Of a stretch of 64,000 nucleotides of DNA, positions 38,401-53,244 are shown piece by piece. The stretch is from NCBI GenBank assembly GCA_032622095.1, contig CP136066.1:61598609-61662608 (forward strand). The letters are read 5' to 3'. The notes under the pieces are model-generated. The model did no database searches. It saw nothing but the letters and a program-made list of their open reading frames with translations, and was not told the origin of the DNA. A program made the translations under genes and the position numbers. This DNA is from Siphonodentalium dalli (lineage: Eukaryota; Mollusca; Scaphopoda; Gadilida; Siphonodentaliidae). Positions within the stretch are counted from its first letter, which is position 1, and every line of letters begins with the position of its first letter.

Positions 38401-41400
38401 TGGTTTTATCATGGGTGCTGTGGGTGTTGGGCTGTTTCCATACCCTTAAAACCCACCGAGGAGCCCAAACTTTGTGCAAACTATTTGCATAGATGCATAC
38501 CTATCCACAAACAACAAAAGTGCTGGAAGTAGATACATATAATGGGTCATATGGCCCAATTCAAGTTAAATATACCAATTTAACTTGAATTGTCATGGGT
38601 GCTGGGCTGTCTCCATACCCTTAAAACCCACTAAGGAGCCCAAACTTTTGCATATCTTCTTATAATGATGCAGATCTTTCCAAAAACACTAGGAGACCTA
38701 GAAGTATATACCTATAATGGGTCACAGGACCCAATTCCAGTTAAATATACCAATTTAACCATTAAAAAAACCAAATATTCCCCCCTGACCAGAGCCCAAA
38801 ATGCCATTCAGGTGCCCAAATCATCTTTTCCCATTGCCTCTATATATTCTAAAGTGAAATGTGGAATCATTTTCAGAATGGGTATAGTCTGAGAGATGGC
38901 TGACTCAGAAATATGTTTTCATAGGCACGGGTGCTGTATAGTTTTATCATGGGTGCTGTGGGTGTTGGGCTGTTTCCATACCCTTAAAACCCACCGAGGA
39001 GCCCAAACTTTGTGCAAACTATTTGCATAGATGCATACCTATCCACAAACAACAAAAGTGCTGGAAGTAGATACATATAATGGGTCATATGGCCCAATTC
39101 AAGTTAAATATACCAATTTAACTTGAATTGTCATGGGTGCTGGGCTGTCTCCATACCCTTAAAACCCACTAAGGAGCCCAAACTTTTGCATATCTTCTTA
39201 TAATGATGCAGATCTTTCCAAAAACACTTGGAGACCTAGAAGTATATACCTATAATGGGTCACAGGACCCAATTCCAGTTAAATATACCAATTTAAACAT
39301 TAAAAAAAACAAATATTCCCCCCTGACCAGAGCCCAAAATGACATTCAGGTGCCCAAATCATCTTTTCCCATTGCCTCTATATATTCTAAAGTGAAATGT
39401 GGAATCATTTTCAGAATGGGTATAGTCTGAGAGATGGCTGACTCAGAAATATGTTTTCATAGGCACGGGTGCTGTATGGTTTTATCATGGGTGCTGTGGG
39501 TGTTGGGCTGTTTCCATACCCTTAAAACCCACCGAGGAGCCCAAACTTTGTGCAAACTATTTGCATAGATGCATACCTATCCACAAACAACAAAAGTGCT
39601 GGAAGTAGATACATATAATGGGTCATATGGCCCAATTCAAGTTAAATATACCAATTTAACTTGAATTGTCTTGGGTGCTGGGCTGTCTCCATACCCTTAA
39701 AACCCACTAAGGAGCCCAAACTTTTGCATATCTTCTTATAATGATGCAGATCTTTCCAAAAACACTAGGAGACCTAGAAGTATATACATATAATTGGTCA
39801 CAGGACCCAATTCCAGTTAAATATACCAATTTAACCATTAAAAAACCCAAATATTCCCCCCTGACCAGAGCCCAAAATGCCATTCAGGTGCCCAAATCAT
39901 TTTTTCCCATTGCCTCTATATATTCTAAAGTGAAATGTGGAATCATTTTCAGAATGGGTATAGTCTGAGAGATGGCTGACTCAGAAATATGTTTTCATAG
40001 GCACGGTTGCTGTATGGTTTTATCATGGGTGCTGTGGGTGTTGGGCTGTTTCCATACCCTTAAAACCCACCGAGGAGCCCAAACTTTGTGCAAACTATTT
40101 GCATAGATGCATACCTATCCACAAACAACAAAAGTGCTGGAAGTAGATACATATAATGGGTCATATGGCCCAATTCAAGTTAAATATACCAATTTAACTT
40201 GAATTGTCATGGGTGCTGGGCTGTCTCCATACCCTTAAAACCCACTAAGGAGCCCAAACTTTTGCATATCTTCTTATAATGATGCAGATCTTTCCAAAAA
40301 CACTAGGAGACCTAGAAGTATATACATATAATTGGTCACAGGACCCAATTCCAGTTAAATATACCAATTTAACCATTAAAAAACCCAAATATTCCCCCCT
40401 GACCAGAGCCCAAAATGCCATTCAGGTGCCCAAATCATTTTTTCCCATTGCCTCTATATATTCTAAAGTGAAATGTGGAATCATTTTCAGAATGGGTATA
40501 GTCTGAGAGATGGCTGACTCAGAAATATGTTTTCATAGGCACGGGTGCTGTATGGTTTTATCATGGGTGCTGTGGGTGTTGGGCTGTTTCCATACCCTTA
40601 AAACCCACCGAGGAGCCCAAACTTTGTGCAAACTATTTGCATAGATGCATACCTATCCACAAACAACAAAAGTGCTGGAAGTAGATACATATAATGGGTC
40701 ATATGGCCCAATTCAAGTTAAATATACCAATTTAACTTGAATTGTCATGGGTGCTGGGCTGTCTCCATACCCTTAAAACCCACTAAGGAGCCCAAACTTT
40801 TGCATATCTTCTTATAATGATGCAGATCTTTCCAAAAACACTAGGAGACCTAGAAGTATATACCTATAATGGGTCACAGGACCCAATTCCAGTTAAATAT
40901 ACCAATTTAACCATTAAAAAAAACAAATATTCCCCCCTGACCAGAGCCCAAAATGCCATTCAGGTGCCCAAATCATCTTTTCCCATTGCCTCTATATATT
41001 CTAAAGTGAAATGTGGAATCATTTTCAGAATGGGTATAGTCTGAGAGATGGCTGACTCAGAAATATGTTTTCATAGGCACGGGTGCTGTATGGTTTTATC
41101 ATGGGTGCTGTGGGTGTTGGGCTGTTTCCATACCCTTAAAACCCACCGAGGAGCCCAAACTTTGTGCAAACTATTTGCATAGATGCATACCTATCCACAA
41201 ACAACAAAAGTGCTGGAAGTAGATACATATAATGGGTCATATGGCCCAATTCAAGTTAAATATACCAATTTAACTTGAATTGTCATGGGTGCTGTGGGTG
41301 TTGGGCTGTCTCCATACCCTTAAAACCCACTAAGGAGCCCAAACTTTTGCATATCTTCTTATAATGATGCAGATCTTTCCAAAAACACTAGGAGACCTAG

Positions 41401-41901
41401 AAGTATATACATATAATTGGTCACAGGACCCAATTCCAGTTAAATATACCAATTTAACCATTAAAAAACCCAAATATTCCCCCCTGACCAGAGCCCAAAA
41501 TGCCATTCAGGTGCCCAAATCATTTTTTCCCATTGCCTCTATATATTCTAAAGTGATATGTGGAATCATTTTCAGAATGGGTATAGTCTGAGAGATGGCT
41601 GACTCAGAAATATGTTTTCATAGGCACGGGTGCTGTATGGTTTTATCATGGGTGCTGTGGGTGTTGGGCTGTTTCCATACCCTTAAAACCCACCGAGGAG
41701 CCCAAACTTTGTGCAAACTATTTGCATAGATGCATACCTATCCACAAACAACAAAAGTGCTGGAAGTAGATACATATAATGGGTCATATGGCCCAATTCA
41801 AGTTAAATATACCAATTTAACTTGAATTGTCATGGGTGCTGGGCTGTCTCCATACCCTTAAAACCCACTAAGGAGCCCAAACTTTTGCATATCTTCTTAT
41901 A
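35428..41901 (+). repeat. Twelve-unit block, second copy of the large duplication, with one extra unit
   Basis: The same markers recur in the same order. The offset is 5,936 bp up to the unit at 38665. It becomes 6,474 bp from 39741 on, because one 538-bp unit (39203-39740) is inserted. That unit carries a TTTAAACATT and AATGACATTC haplotype also seen at 28416 and 42978, so it came from elsewhere in the array by conversion or unequal exchange. Confidence 0.85.
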
Positions 41902-44900
41902 ATGATGCAGATCTTTCCAAAAACACTAGGAGACCTAGAAGTATATACCTATAATGGGTCACAGGACCCAATTCCAGTTAAATATACCAATTTAACCATT
42001 AAAAAAACCAAATATTCCCCCCTGACCAGAGCCCAAAATGCCATTCAGGTGCCCAAATCATCTTTTCCCATTGCCTCTATATATTCTAAAGTGAAATGTG
42101 GAATCATTTTCAGAATTGGTATAGTCTGAGAGATGGTTGACTCAGAAATATGTTTTCATAGGCACGGGTGCTGTATGGTTTTATCATGGGTGCTGTGGGT
42201 GTTGGGCTGTTTCCATACCCTTAAAACCCACCGAGGAGCCCAAACTTTGTGCAAACTATTTGCATAGATGCATACCTATCCACAAACAACAAAAGTGCTG
42301 GAAGTAGATACATATAATGGGTCATATGGCCCAATTCAAGTTAAATATACCAATTTAACTTGAATTGTCATGGGTGCTGGGCTGTCTCCATACCCTTAAA
42401 ACCCACTAAGGAGCCCAAACTTTTGCATATCTTCTTATAATGATGCAGATCTTTCCAAAAACACTAGGAGACCTAGAAGTATATACCTATAATGGGTCAC
42501 AGGACCCAATTCCAGTTAAATATACCAATTTAACCATTAAAAAAACCAAATATTCCCCCCTGACCAGAGCCCAAAATGCCATTCAGGTGCCCAAATCATC
42601 TTTTCCCATTGCCTCTATATATTCTAAAGTGAAATGTGGAATCATTTTCAGAATGGGTATAGTCTGAGAGATGGCTGACTCAGAAATATGTTTTCATAGG
42701 CACGGGTGCTGTATAGTTTTATCATGGGTGCTGTGGGTGTTGGGCTGTTTCCATACCCTTAAAACCCACCGAGGAGCCCAAACTTTGTGCAAACTATTTG
42801 CATAGATGCATACCTATCCATAAACAACAAAAGTGCTGGAAGTAGATACATATAATGGGTCATATGGCCCAATTCAAGTTAAATATACCAATTTAACTTG
42901 AATTGTCATGGGTGCTGGGCTGTCTCCATACCCTTAAAACCCACTAAGGAGCCCAAACTTTTGCATATCTTCTTATAATGATGCAGATCTTTCCAAAAAC
43001 ACTTGGAGACCTAGAAGTATATACCTATAATGGGTCACAGGACCCAATTCCAGTTAAATATACCAATTTAAACATTAAAAAAAACAAATATTCCCCCCTG
43101 ACCAGAGCCCAAAATGACATTCAGGTGCCCAAATCATCTTTTCCCATTGCCTCTATATATTCTAAAGTGAAATGTGGAATCATTTTCAGAATGGGTATAG
43201 TCTGAGAGATGGCTGACTCAGAAATATGTTTTCATAGGCATGGGTGCTGTATGGTTTTATCATGGGTGCTGTGGGTGTTGGGCTGTTTCCATACCCTTAA
43301 AACCCACCGAGGAGCCCAAACTTTGTGCAAACTATTTGCATAGATGCATACCTATCCACAAACAACAAAAGTGCTGGAAGTAGATACATATAATGGGTCA
43401 TATGGCCCAATTCAAGTTAAATATACCAATTTAACTTGAATTGTCTTGGGTGCTGGGCTGTCTCCATACCCTTAAAACCCACTAAGGAGCCCAAACTTTT
43501 GCATATCTTCTTATAATGATGCAGATCTTTCCAAAAACACTAGGAGACCTAGAAGTATATACATATAATTGGTCACAGGACCCAATTCCAGTTAAATATA
43601 CCAATTTAACCATTAAAAAACCCAAATATTCCCCCCTGACCAGAGCCCAAAATGCCATTCAGGTGCCCAAATCATTTTTTCCCATTGCCTCTATATATTC
43701 TAAAGTGAAATGTGGAATCATTTTCAGAATGGGTATAGTCTGAGAGATGGCTGACTCAGAAATATGTTTTCATAGGCACGGGTGCTGTATGGTTTTATCA
43801 TGGGTGCTGTGGGTGTTGGGCTGTTTCCATACCCTTAAAACCCACCGAGGAGCCCAAACTTTGTGCAAACTATTTGCATAGATGCATACCTATCCACAAA
43901 CAACAAAAGTGCTGGAAGTAGATACATATAATGGGTCATATGGCCCAATTCAAGTTAAATATACCAATTTAACTTGAATTGTCATGGGTGCTGGGCTGTC
44001 TCCATACCCTTAAAACCCACTAAGGAGCCCAAACTTTTGCATATCTTCTTATAATGATGCAGATCTTTCCAAAAACACTAGGAGACCTAGAAGTATATAC
44101 CTATAATGGGTCACAGGACCCAATTCCAGTTAAATATACCAATTTAACCATTAAAAAAACCAAATATTCCCCCCTGACCAGAGCCCAAAATGCCATTCAG
44201 GTGCCCAAATCATCTTTTCCCATTGCCTCTATATATTCTAAAGTGAAATGTGGAATCATTTTCAGAATGGGTATAGTCTGAGAGATGGCTGACTCAGAAA
44301 TATGTTTTCATAGGCACGGGTGCTGTATGGTTTTATCATGGGTGCTGTGGGTGTTGGGCTGTTTCCATACCCTTAAAACCCACCGAGGAGCCCAAACTTT
44401 GTGCAAACTATTTGCATAGATGCATACCTATCCACAAACAACAAAAGTGCTGGAAGTAGATACATATAATGGGTCATATGGCCCAATTCAAGTTAAATAT
44501 ACCAATTTAACTTGAATTGTCATGGGTGCTGGGCTGTCTCCATACCCTTAAAACCCACTAAGGAGCCCAAACTTTTGCATATCTTCTTATAATGATGCAG
44601 ATCTTTCCAAAAACACTAGGAGACCTAGAAGTATATACATATAATTGGTCACAGGACCCAATTCCAGTTAAATATACCAATTTAACCATTAAAAAACCCA
44701 AATATTCCCCCCTGACCAGAGCCCAAAATGCCATTCAGGTGCCCAAATCATTTTTTCCCATTGCCTCTATATATTCTAAAGTGAAATGTGGAATCATTTT
44801 CAGAATGGGTATAGTCTGAGAGATGGCTGACTCAGAAATATGTTTTCATAGGCACGGGTGCTGTATGGTTTTATCATGGGTGCTGTGGGTGTTGGGCTGT

Positions 44901-46761
44901 TTCCATACCCTTAAAACCCACCGAGGAGCCCAAACTTTGTGCAAACTATTTGCATAGATGCATACCTATCCACAAACAACAAAAGTGCTGGAAGTAGATA
45001 CATATAATGGGTCATATGGCCCAATTCAAGTTAAATATACCAATTTAACTTGAATTGTCATGGGTGCTGTGGGTGTTGGGCTGTCTCCATACCCTTAAAA
45101 CCCACTAAGGAGCCCAAACTTTTGCATATCTTCTTATAATGATGCAGATCTTTCCAAAAACACTAGGAGACCTAGAAGTATATACATATAATTGGTCACA
45201 GGACCCAATTCCAGTTAAATATACCAATTTAACCATTAAAAAACCCAAATATTCCCCCCTGACCAGAGCCCAAAATGCCATTCAGGTGCCCAAATCATTT
45301 TTTCCCATTGCCTCTATATATTCTAAAGTGATATGTGGAATCATTTTCAGAATGGGTATAGTCTGAGAGATGGCTGACTCAGAAATATGTTTTCATAGGC
45401 ACGGGTGCTGTATGGTTTTATCATGGGTGCTGTGGGTGTTGGGCTGTTTCCATACCCTTAAAACCCACCGAGGAGCCCAAACTTTGTGCAAACTATTTGC
45501 ATAGATGCATACCTATCCACAAACAACAAAAGTGCTGGAAGTAGATACATATAATGGGTCATATGGCCCAATTCAAGTTAAATATACCAATTTAACTTGA
45601 ATTGTCATGGGTGCTGGGCTGTCTCCATACCCTTAAAACCCACTAAGGAGCCCAAACTTTTGCATATCTTCTTATAATGATGCAGATCTTTCCAAAAACA
45701 CTAGGAGACCTAGAAGTATATACCTATAATGGGTCACAGGACCCAATTCCAGTTAAATATACCAATTTAACCATTAAAAAAACCAAATATTCCCCCCTGA
45801 CCAGAGCCCAAAATGCCATTCAGGTGCCCAAATCATCTTTTCCCATTGCCTCTATATATTCTAAAGTGAAATGTGGAATCATTTTCAGAATTGGTATAGT
45901 CTGAGAGATGGCTGACTCAGAAATATGTTTTCATAGGCACGGGTGCTGTATGGTTTTATCATGGGTGCTGTGGGTGTTGGGCTGTTTCCATACCCTTAAA
46001 ACCCACTGAGGAGCCCAAACTTTGTGCAAACTATTTGCATAGATGCATACCTATCCACAAACAACAAAAGTGCTGGAAGTAGATACATATAATGGGTCAT
46101 ATGGCCCAATTCAAGTTAAATATACCAATTTAACTTGAATTGTCATGGGTGCTGGGCTGTCTCCATACCCTTAAAACCCACTAAGGAGCCCAAACTTTTG
46201 CATATCTTCTTATAATGATGCAGATCTTTCCAAAAACACTAGGAGACCTAGAAGTATATACCTATAATGGGTCACAGGACCCAATTCCAGTTAAATATAC
46301 CAATTTAACCATTAAAAAAACCAAATATTCCCCCCTGACCAGAGCCCAAAATGCCATTCAGGTGCCCAAATAATCTTTTCCCATTGCCTCTATATATTCT
46401 AAAGTGAAATGTGGAATCATTTTCAGAATGGGTATAGTCTGAGAGATGGCTGACTCAGAAATATGTTTTCATAGGCACGGGTGCTGTATGGTTTTATCAT
46501 GGGTGCTGTGGGTGTTGGGCTGTTTCCATACCCTTAAAACCCACCGAGGAGCCCAAACTTTGTGCAAACTATTTGCATAGATGCATACCTATCCACAAAC
46601 AACAAATGTGCTGGAAGTAGATACATATAATGGGTCATATGGCCCAATTCAAGTTAAATATACCAATTTAACTTGAATTGTCATGGGTGCTGTGGGTGTT
46701 GGGCTGTCTCCATACCCTTAAAACCCACTAAGGAGCCCAAACTTTTGCATATCTTCTTATA

Positions 46762-49700
46762 ATGATGCAGATCTTTCCAAAAACACTAGGAGACCTAGAA
46801 GTATATACATATAATGTGTCACAGGACCCAATTCCAGTTAAATATACCAATTTAACCATTAAAAAACCCAAATATTCCCCCCTGACCAGAGCCCAAAATG
46901 CCATTCAGGTGCCCAAATCATTTTTTCCCATTGCCTCTATATATTCTAAAGTGATATGTGGAATCATTTTCAGAATGGGTATAGTCTGAGAGATGGCTGA
47001 CTCAGAAATATGTTTTCATAGGCACGGGTGCTGTATGGTTTTATCATGGTTGCTGTGGGTGTTGGGCTGTTTCCATACCCTTAAAACCCACCGAGGAGCC
47101 CAAACTTTGTGCAAACTATTTGCATAGATGCATACCTATCCACAAACAACAAAAGTGCTGGAAGTAGATACATATAATGGGTCATATGGCCCAATTCAAG
47201 TTAAATATACCAATTTAACTTGAATTGTCATGGGTGCTGGGCTGTCTCCATACCCTTAAAACCCACTAAGGAGCCCAAACTTTTGCATATCTTCTTATAA
47301 TGATGCAGATCTTTCCAAAAACACTAGGAGACCTAGAAGTATATACCTATAATGGGTCACAGGACCCAATTCCAGTTAAATATACCAATTTAACCATTAA
47401 AAAAACCAAATATTCCCCCCTGACCAGAGCCCAAAATGCCATTCAGGTGCCCAAATCATCTTTTCCCATTGCCTCTATATATTCTAAAGTGAAATGTGGA
47501 ATCATTTTCAGAATTGGTATAGTCTGAGAGATGGCTGACTCAGACATATGTTTTCATAGGCACGGGTGCTGTATGGTTTTATCATGGGTGCTGTGGGTGT
47601 TGGGCTGTTTCCATACCCTTAAAACCCACCGAGGAGCCCAAACTTTGTGCAAACTATTTGCATAGATGCATACCTATCCACAAACAACAAAAGTGCTGGA
47701 AGTAGATACATATAATGGGTCATATGGCCCAATTCAAGTTAAATATACCAATTTAACTTGAATTGTCATGGGTGCTGGGCTGTCTCCATACCCATAAAAC
47801 CCACTAAGGAGCCCAAACTTTTGCATATCTTCTTATAATGATGCAGATCTTTCCAAAAACACTAGGAGACCTAGAAGTATATACCTATAATGGGTCACAG
47901 GACCCAATTCCAGTTAAATATACCAATTTAACCATTAAAAAAAACAAATATTCCCCCCTGACCAGAGCCCAAAATGCCATTCAGGTGCCCAAATCATCTT
48001 TTCCCATTGCCTCTATATATTCTAAAGTGAAATGTGGAATCATTTTCAGAATGGGTATAGTCTGAGAGATGGCTGACTCAGAAATATGTTTTCATAGGCA
48101 CGGGTGCTGTATTGTTTTATCATGGGTGCTGTGGGTGTTGGGCTGTTTCCATACCCTTAAAACCCACCGAGGAGCCCAAACTTTGTGCAAACTATTTGCA
48201 TAGATGCATACCTATCCACAAACAACAAAAGTGCTGGAAGTAGATACATATAATGGGTCATATGGCCCAATTCAAGTTAAATATACCAATTTAACTTGAA
48301 TTGTCATGGGTGCTGGGCTGTCTCCATACCCTTAAAACCCACTAAGGAGCCCAAACTTTTGCATATCTTCTTATAATGATGCAGATCTTTCCAAAAACAC
48401 TAGGAGACCTAGAAGTATATACATATAATTGGTCACAGGACCCAATTCCAGTTAAATATACCAATTTAACCATTAAAAAACCCAAATATTCCCCCCTGAC
48501 CAGAGCCCAAAATGCCATTCAGGTGCCCAAATCATTTTTTCCCATTGCCTCTATATATTCTAATGTGAAATGTGGAATCATTTTCAGAATGGGTATAGTC
48601 TGAGAGATGGCTGACTCAGAAATATGTTTTCATAGGCACGGGTGCTGTATGGTTTTATCATGGGTGCTGTGGGTGTTGGGCTGTTTCCATACCCTTAAAA
48701 CCCACCGAGGAGCCCAAACTTTGTGCAAACTATTTGCATAGATGCATACCTATCCACAAACAACAAAAGTGCTGGAAGTAGATACATATAATGGGTCATA
48801 TGGCCCAATTCAAGTTAAATATACCAATTTAACTTGAATTGTCATGGGTGCTGTGGGTGTTGGCCTGTCTCCATACCCTTAAAACCCACTAAGGAGCCCA
48901 AACTTTTGCATATCTTCTTATAATGATGCAGATCTTTCCAAAAACACTAGGAGACCTAGAAGTATATACATATAATTGGTCACAGGACCCAATTCCAGTT
49001 AAATATACCAATTTAACCATTAAAAAACCCAAATATTCCCCCCTGACCAGAGCCCAAAATGCCATTCAGGTGCCCAAATCATTTTTTCCCATTGCCTCTA
49101 TATATTCTAAAGTGATATGTGGAATCATTTTCAGAATGGGTATAGTCTGAGAGATGGCTGACTCAGAAATATGTTTTCATAGGCACGGGTGCTGTATGGT
49201 TTTATCATGGGTGCTGTGGGTGTTGGGCTGTTTCCATACCCTTAAAACCCACCGAAAAGCCCAAACTTTGTGCAAACTATTTGCATTGATGCATACCTAT
49301 CCACAAACAACAAAAGTGCTGGAAGTAGATACATATAATGGGTCATATGGCCCAATTCAAGTTAAATATACCAATTTAACTTGAATTGTCATGGGTGCTG
49401 GGCTGTCTCCATACCCTTAAAACCCACTAAGGAGCCCAAACTTTTGCATATCTTCTTATAATGATGCAGATCTTTCCAAAAACACTAGGAGACCTAGAAG
49501 TATATACCTATAATGGGTCACAGGACCCAATTCCAGTTAAATATACCAATTTAACCATTAAAAAAAACAAATATCCCCCCCTGACCAGAGCCCAAAATGC
49601 CATTCAGGTGCCCAAATCATCTTTTCCCATTGCCTCTATATATTCTAAAGTGAAATGTGGAATCATTTTCAGAATTGGTATAGTCTGAGAGATGGCTGAC

Positions 49701-52700
49701 TCAGACATATGTTTTCATAGGCACGGGTGCTGTATGGTTTTATCATGGGTGCTGTGGGTGTTGGGCTGTTTCCATACCCTTAAAACCCACCGAGGAGCCC
49801 AAACTTTGTGCAAACTATTTGCATAGATGCATACCTATCCACAAACAACAAAAGTGCTGGAAGTAGATACATATAATGGGTCATATGGCCCAATTCAAGT
49901 TAAATATACCAATTTAACTTGAATTGTCATGGGTGCTGGGCTGTCTCCATACCCTTAAAACCCACTAAGGAGCCCAAACTTTTGCATATCTTCTTATAAT
50001 GATGCAGATCTTTCCAAAAACACTAGGAGACCTAGAAGTATATACCTATAATGGGTCACAGGACCCAATTCCAGTTAAATATACCAATTTATCCATTAAA
50101 AAAAACAAATATTCCCCCCTGACCAGAGCCCAAAATGCCATTCAGGTGCCCAAATCATCTTTTCCCATTGCCTCTATATATTCTAAAGTGAAATGTGGAA
50201 TCATTTTCAGAATGGGTATAGTCTGAGAGATGGCTGACTCAGAAATATGTTTTCATAGGCACGGGTGCTGTATGGTTTTATCATGGGTGCTGTGGGTGTT
50301 GGGCTGTTTCCATACCCTTAAAACCCACCGAGGAGCCCAAACTTTGTGCAAACTATTTGCATAGATGCATACCTATCCACAAACAACAAAAGTGCTGGAA
50401 GTAGATACATATAATGGGTCATATGGCCCAATTCAAGTTAAATATACCAATTTAACTTGAATTGTCATGGGTGCTGGGCTGTCTCCATACCCTTAAAACC
50501 CACTAAGGAGCCCAAACTTTTGCATATCTTCTTATAATGATGCAGATATTTCCAAAAACACTAGGAGACCTAGAAGTATATACATATAATTGGTCACAGG
50601 ACCCAATTCCAGTTAAATATACCAATTTAACCATTAAAAAACCCAAATATTCCCCCCTGACCAGAGCCCAAAATGCCATTCAGGTGCCCAAATCATTTTT
50701 TCCCATTGCCTCTATATATTCTAAAGTGAAATGTGGAATCATTTTCAGAATGGGTATAGTCTGAGAGATGGCTGACTCAGAAATATGTTTTCATAGGCAC
50801 GGGTGCTGTATGGTTTTATCATGGGTGCTGTGGGTGTTGGGCTGTTTCCATACCCTTAAAACCCACCGAGGAGCCCAAACTTTGTGCAAACTATTTGCAT
50901 AGATGCATACCTATCCACAAACAACAAAAGTGCTGGAAGTAGATACATATAATGGGTCATATGGCCCAATTCATGTTAAATATACCAATTTAACTTGAAT
51001 TGTCATGGGTGCTGTGGGTGTTGGCCTGTCTCCATACCCTTAAAACCCACTAAGGAGCCCAAACTTTTGCATATCTTCTTATAATGATGCAGATCTTTCC
51101 AAAAACACTAGGAGACCTAGAAGTATATACCTATAATGGGTCACAGGACCCAATTCCAGTTAAATATACCAATTTAACCATTAAAAAAAACAAATATTCC
51201 CCCCTGACCAGAGCCCAAAATGCCATTCAGGTGCCCAAATCATCTTTTCCCATTGCCTCTATATATTCTAAAGTGAAATGTGGAATCATTTTCAGAATTG
51301 GTATAGTCTGAGAGATGGCTGACTCAGACATATGTTTTCATAGGCACGGGTGCTGTATGGTTTTATCATGGGTGCTGTGGGTGTTGGGCTGTTTCCATAC
51401 CCTTAAAACCCACCGAGGAGCCCAAACTTTGTGCAAACTATTTGCATAGATGCATACCTATCCACAAACAACAAAAGTGCTGGAAGTAGATACATATAAT
51501 GGGTCATATGGCCCAATTCAAGTTAAATATACCAATTTAACTTGAATTGTCATATGTGCTGGGCTGTCTCCATACCCTTAAAACCCACTAAGGAGCCCAA
51601 ACTTTTGCATATCTTCTTATAATGATGCAGATCTTTCCAAAAACACTAGGAGACCTAGAAGTATATACCTATAATGGGTCACAGGACCCAATTCCAGTTA
51701 AATATACCAATTTATCCATTAAAAAAAACAAATATTCCCCCCTGACCAGAGCCCAAAATGCCATTCAGGTGCCCAAATCATCTTTTCCCGTTGCCTCTAT
51801 ATATTCTAAAGTGAAATGTGGAATCATTTTCAGAATGGGTATAGTCTGAGAGATGGCTGACTCAGAAATATGTTTTCATAGGCACGGGTGCTGTATGGTT
51901 TTATCATGGGTGCTGTGGGTGTTGGGCTGTTTCCATACCCTTAAAACCCACCGAGGAGCCCAAACTTTGTGCAAACTATTTGCATAGATGCATACCTATC
52001 CACAAACAACAAAAGTGCTGGAAGTAGATACATATAATGGGTCATATGGCCCAATTCAAGTTAAATATACCAATTTAACTTGAATTGTCATGGGTGCTGG
52101 GCTGTCTCCATACCCTTAAAACCCACTAAGGAGCCCAAACTTTTGCATATCTTCTTATAATGATGCAGATATTTCCAAAAACACTAGGAGACCTAGAAGT
52201 ATATACATATAATTGGTCACAGGACCCAATTCCAGTTAAATATACCAATTTAACCATTAAAAAACCCAAATATTCCCCCCTGACCAGAGCCCAAAATGCC
52301 ATTCAGGTGCCCAAATCATTTTTTCCCATTGCCTCTATATATTCTAAAGTGAAATGTGGAATCATTTTCAGAATGGGTATAGTCTGAGAGATGGCTGACT
52401 CAGAAATATGTTTTCATAGGCACGGGTGCTGTATGGTTTTATCATGGGTGCTGTGGGTGTTGGGCTGTTTCCATACCCTTAAAACCCACCGAGGAGCCCA
52501 AACTTTGTGCAAACTATTTGCATAGATGCATACCTATCCACAAACAACAAAAGTGCTGGAAGTAGATACATATAATGGGTCATATGGCCCAATTCAAGTT
52601 AAATATACCAATTTAACTTGAATTGTCATGGGTGCTATGGGTGTTGGCCTGTCTCCATACCCTTAAAACCCACTAAGGAGCCCAAACTTTTGCATATCTT

Positions 52701-53244
52701 CTTATAATGATGCAGATCTTTCCAAAAACACTAGGAGACCTAGAAGTATATACATATAATTGGTCACAGGACCCAATTCCAGTTAAATATACCAATTTAA
52801 CCATTAAAAAACCCAAATATTCCCCCCTGACCAGAGCCCAAAATGCCATTCAGGTGCCCAAATCATTTTTTCCCATTGCCTCTATATATTCTAAAGTGAT
52901 ATGTGGAATCATTTTCAGAATGGGTATAGTCTGAGAGATGGCTGACTCAGAAATATGTTTTCATAGGCACGGGTGCTGTATGGTTTTATCATGGGTGCTG
53001 TGGGTGTTGGGCTGTTTCCATACCCTTAAAACCCACCGAGGAGCCCAAACTTTGTGCAAACTATTTGCATAGATGCATACCTATCCACAAACAACAAAAG
53101 TGCTGGAAGTAGATACATATAATGGGTCATATGGCCCAATTCAAGTTAAATATACCAATTTAACTTGAATTGTCATGGGTGCTGGGCTGTCTCCATACCC
53201 TTAAAACCCACTAAGGAGCCCAAACTTTTGCATATCTTCTTATA
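46762..53244 (+). repeat. Nascent 3-4-unit higher-order repeat
   Basis: 547-bp intervals end at 46762, 48923, 51084 and 52707, giving steps of 2,161, 2,161 and 1,623 bp. Shared markers are TCAGACATATG (near 47543, 49703, 51327), ATTTATCCATTAAA (near 50090, 51712), GCAGATATTTCC (near 50543, 52166) and TGTTGGCCTGTC (near 48860, 51020, 52645). The same variant set cycles, so blocks of 3-4 units are being copied together. Confidence 0.8.
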
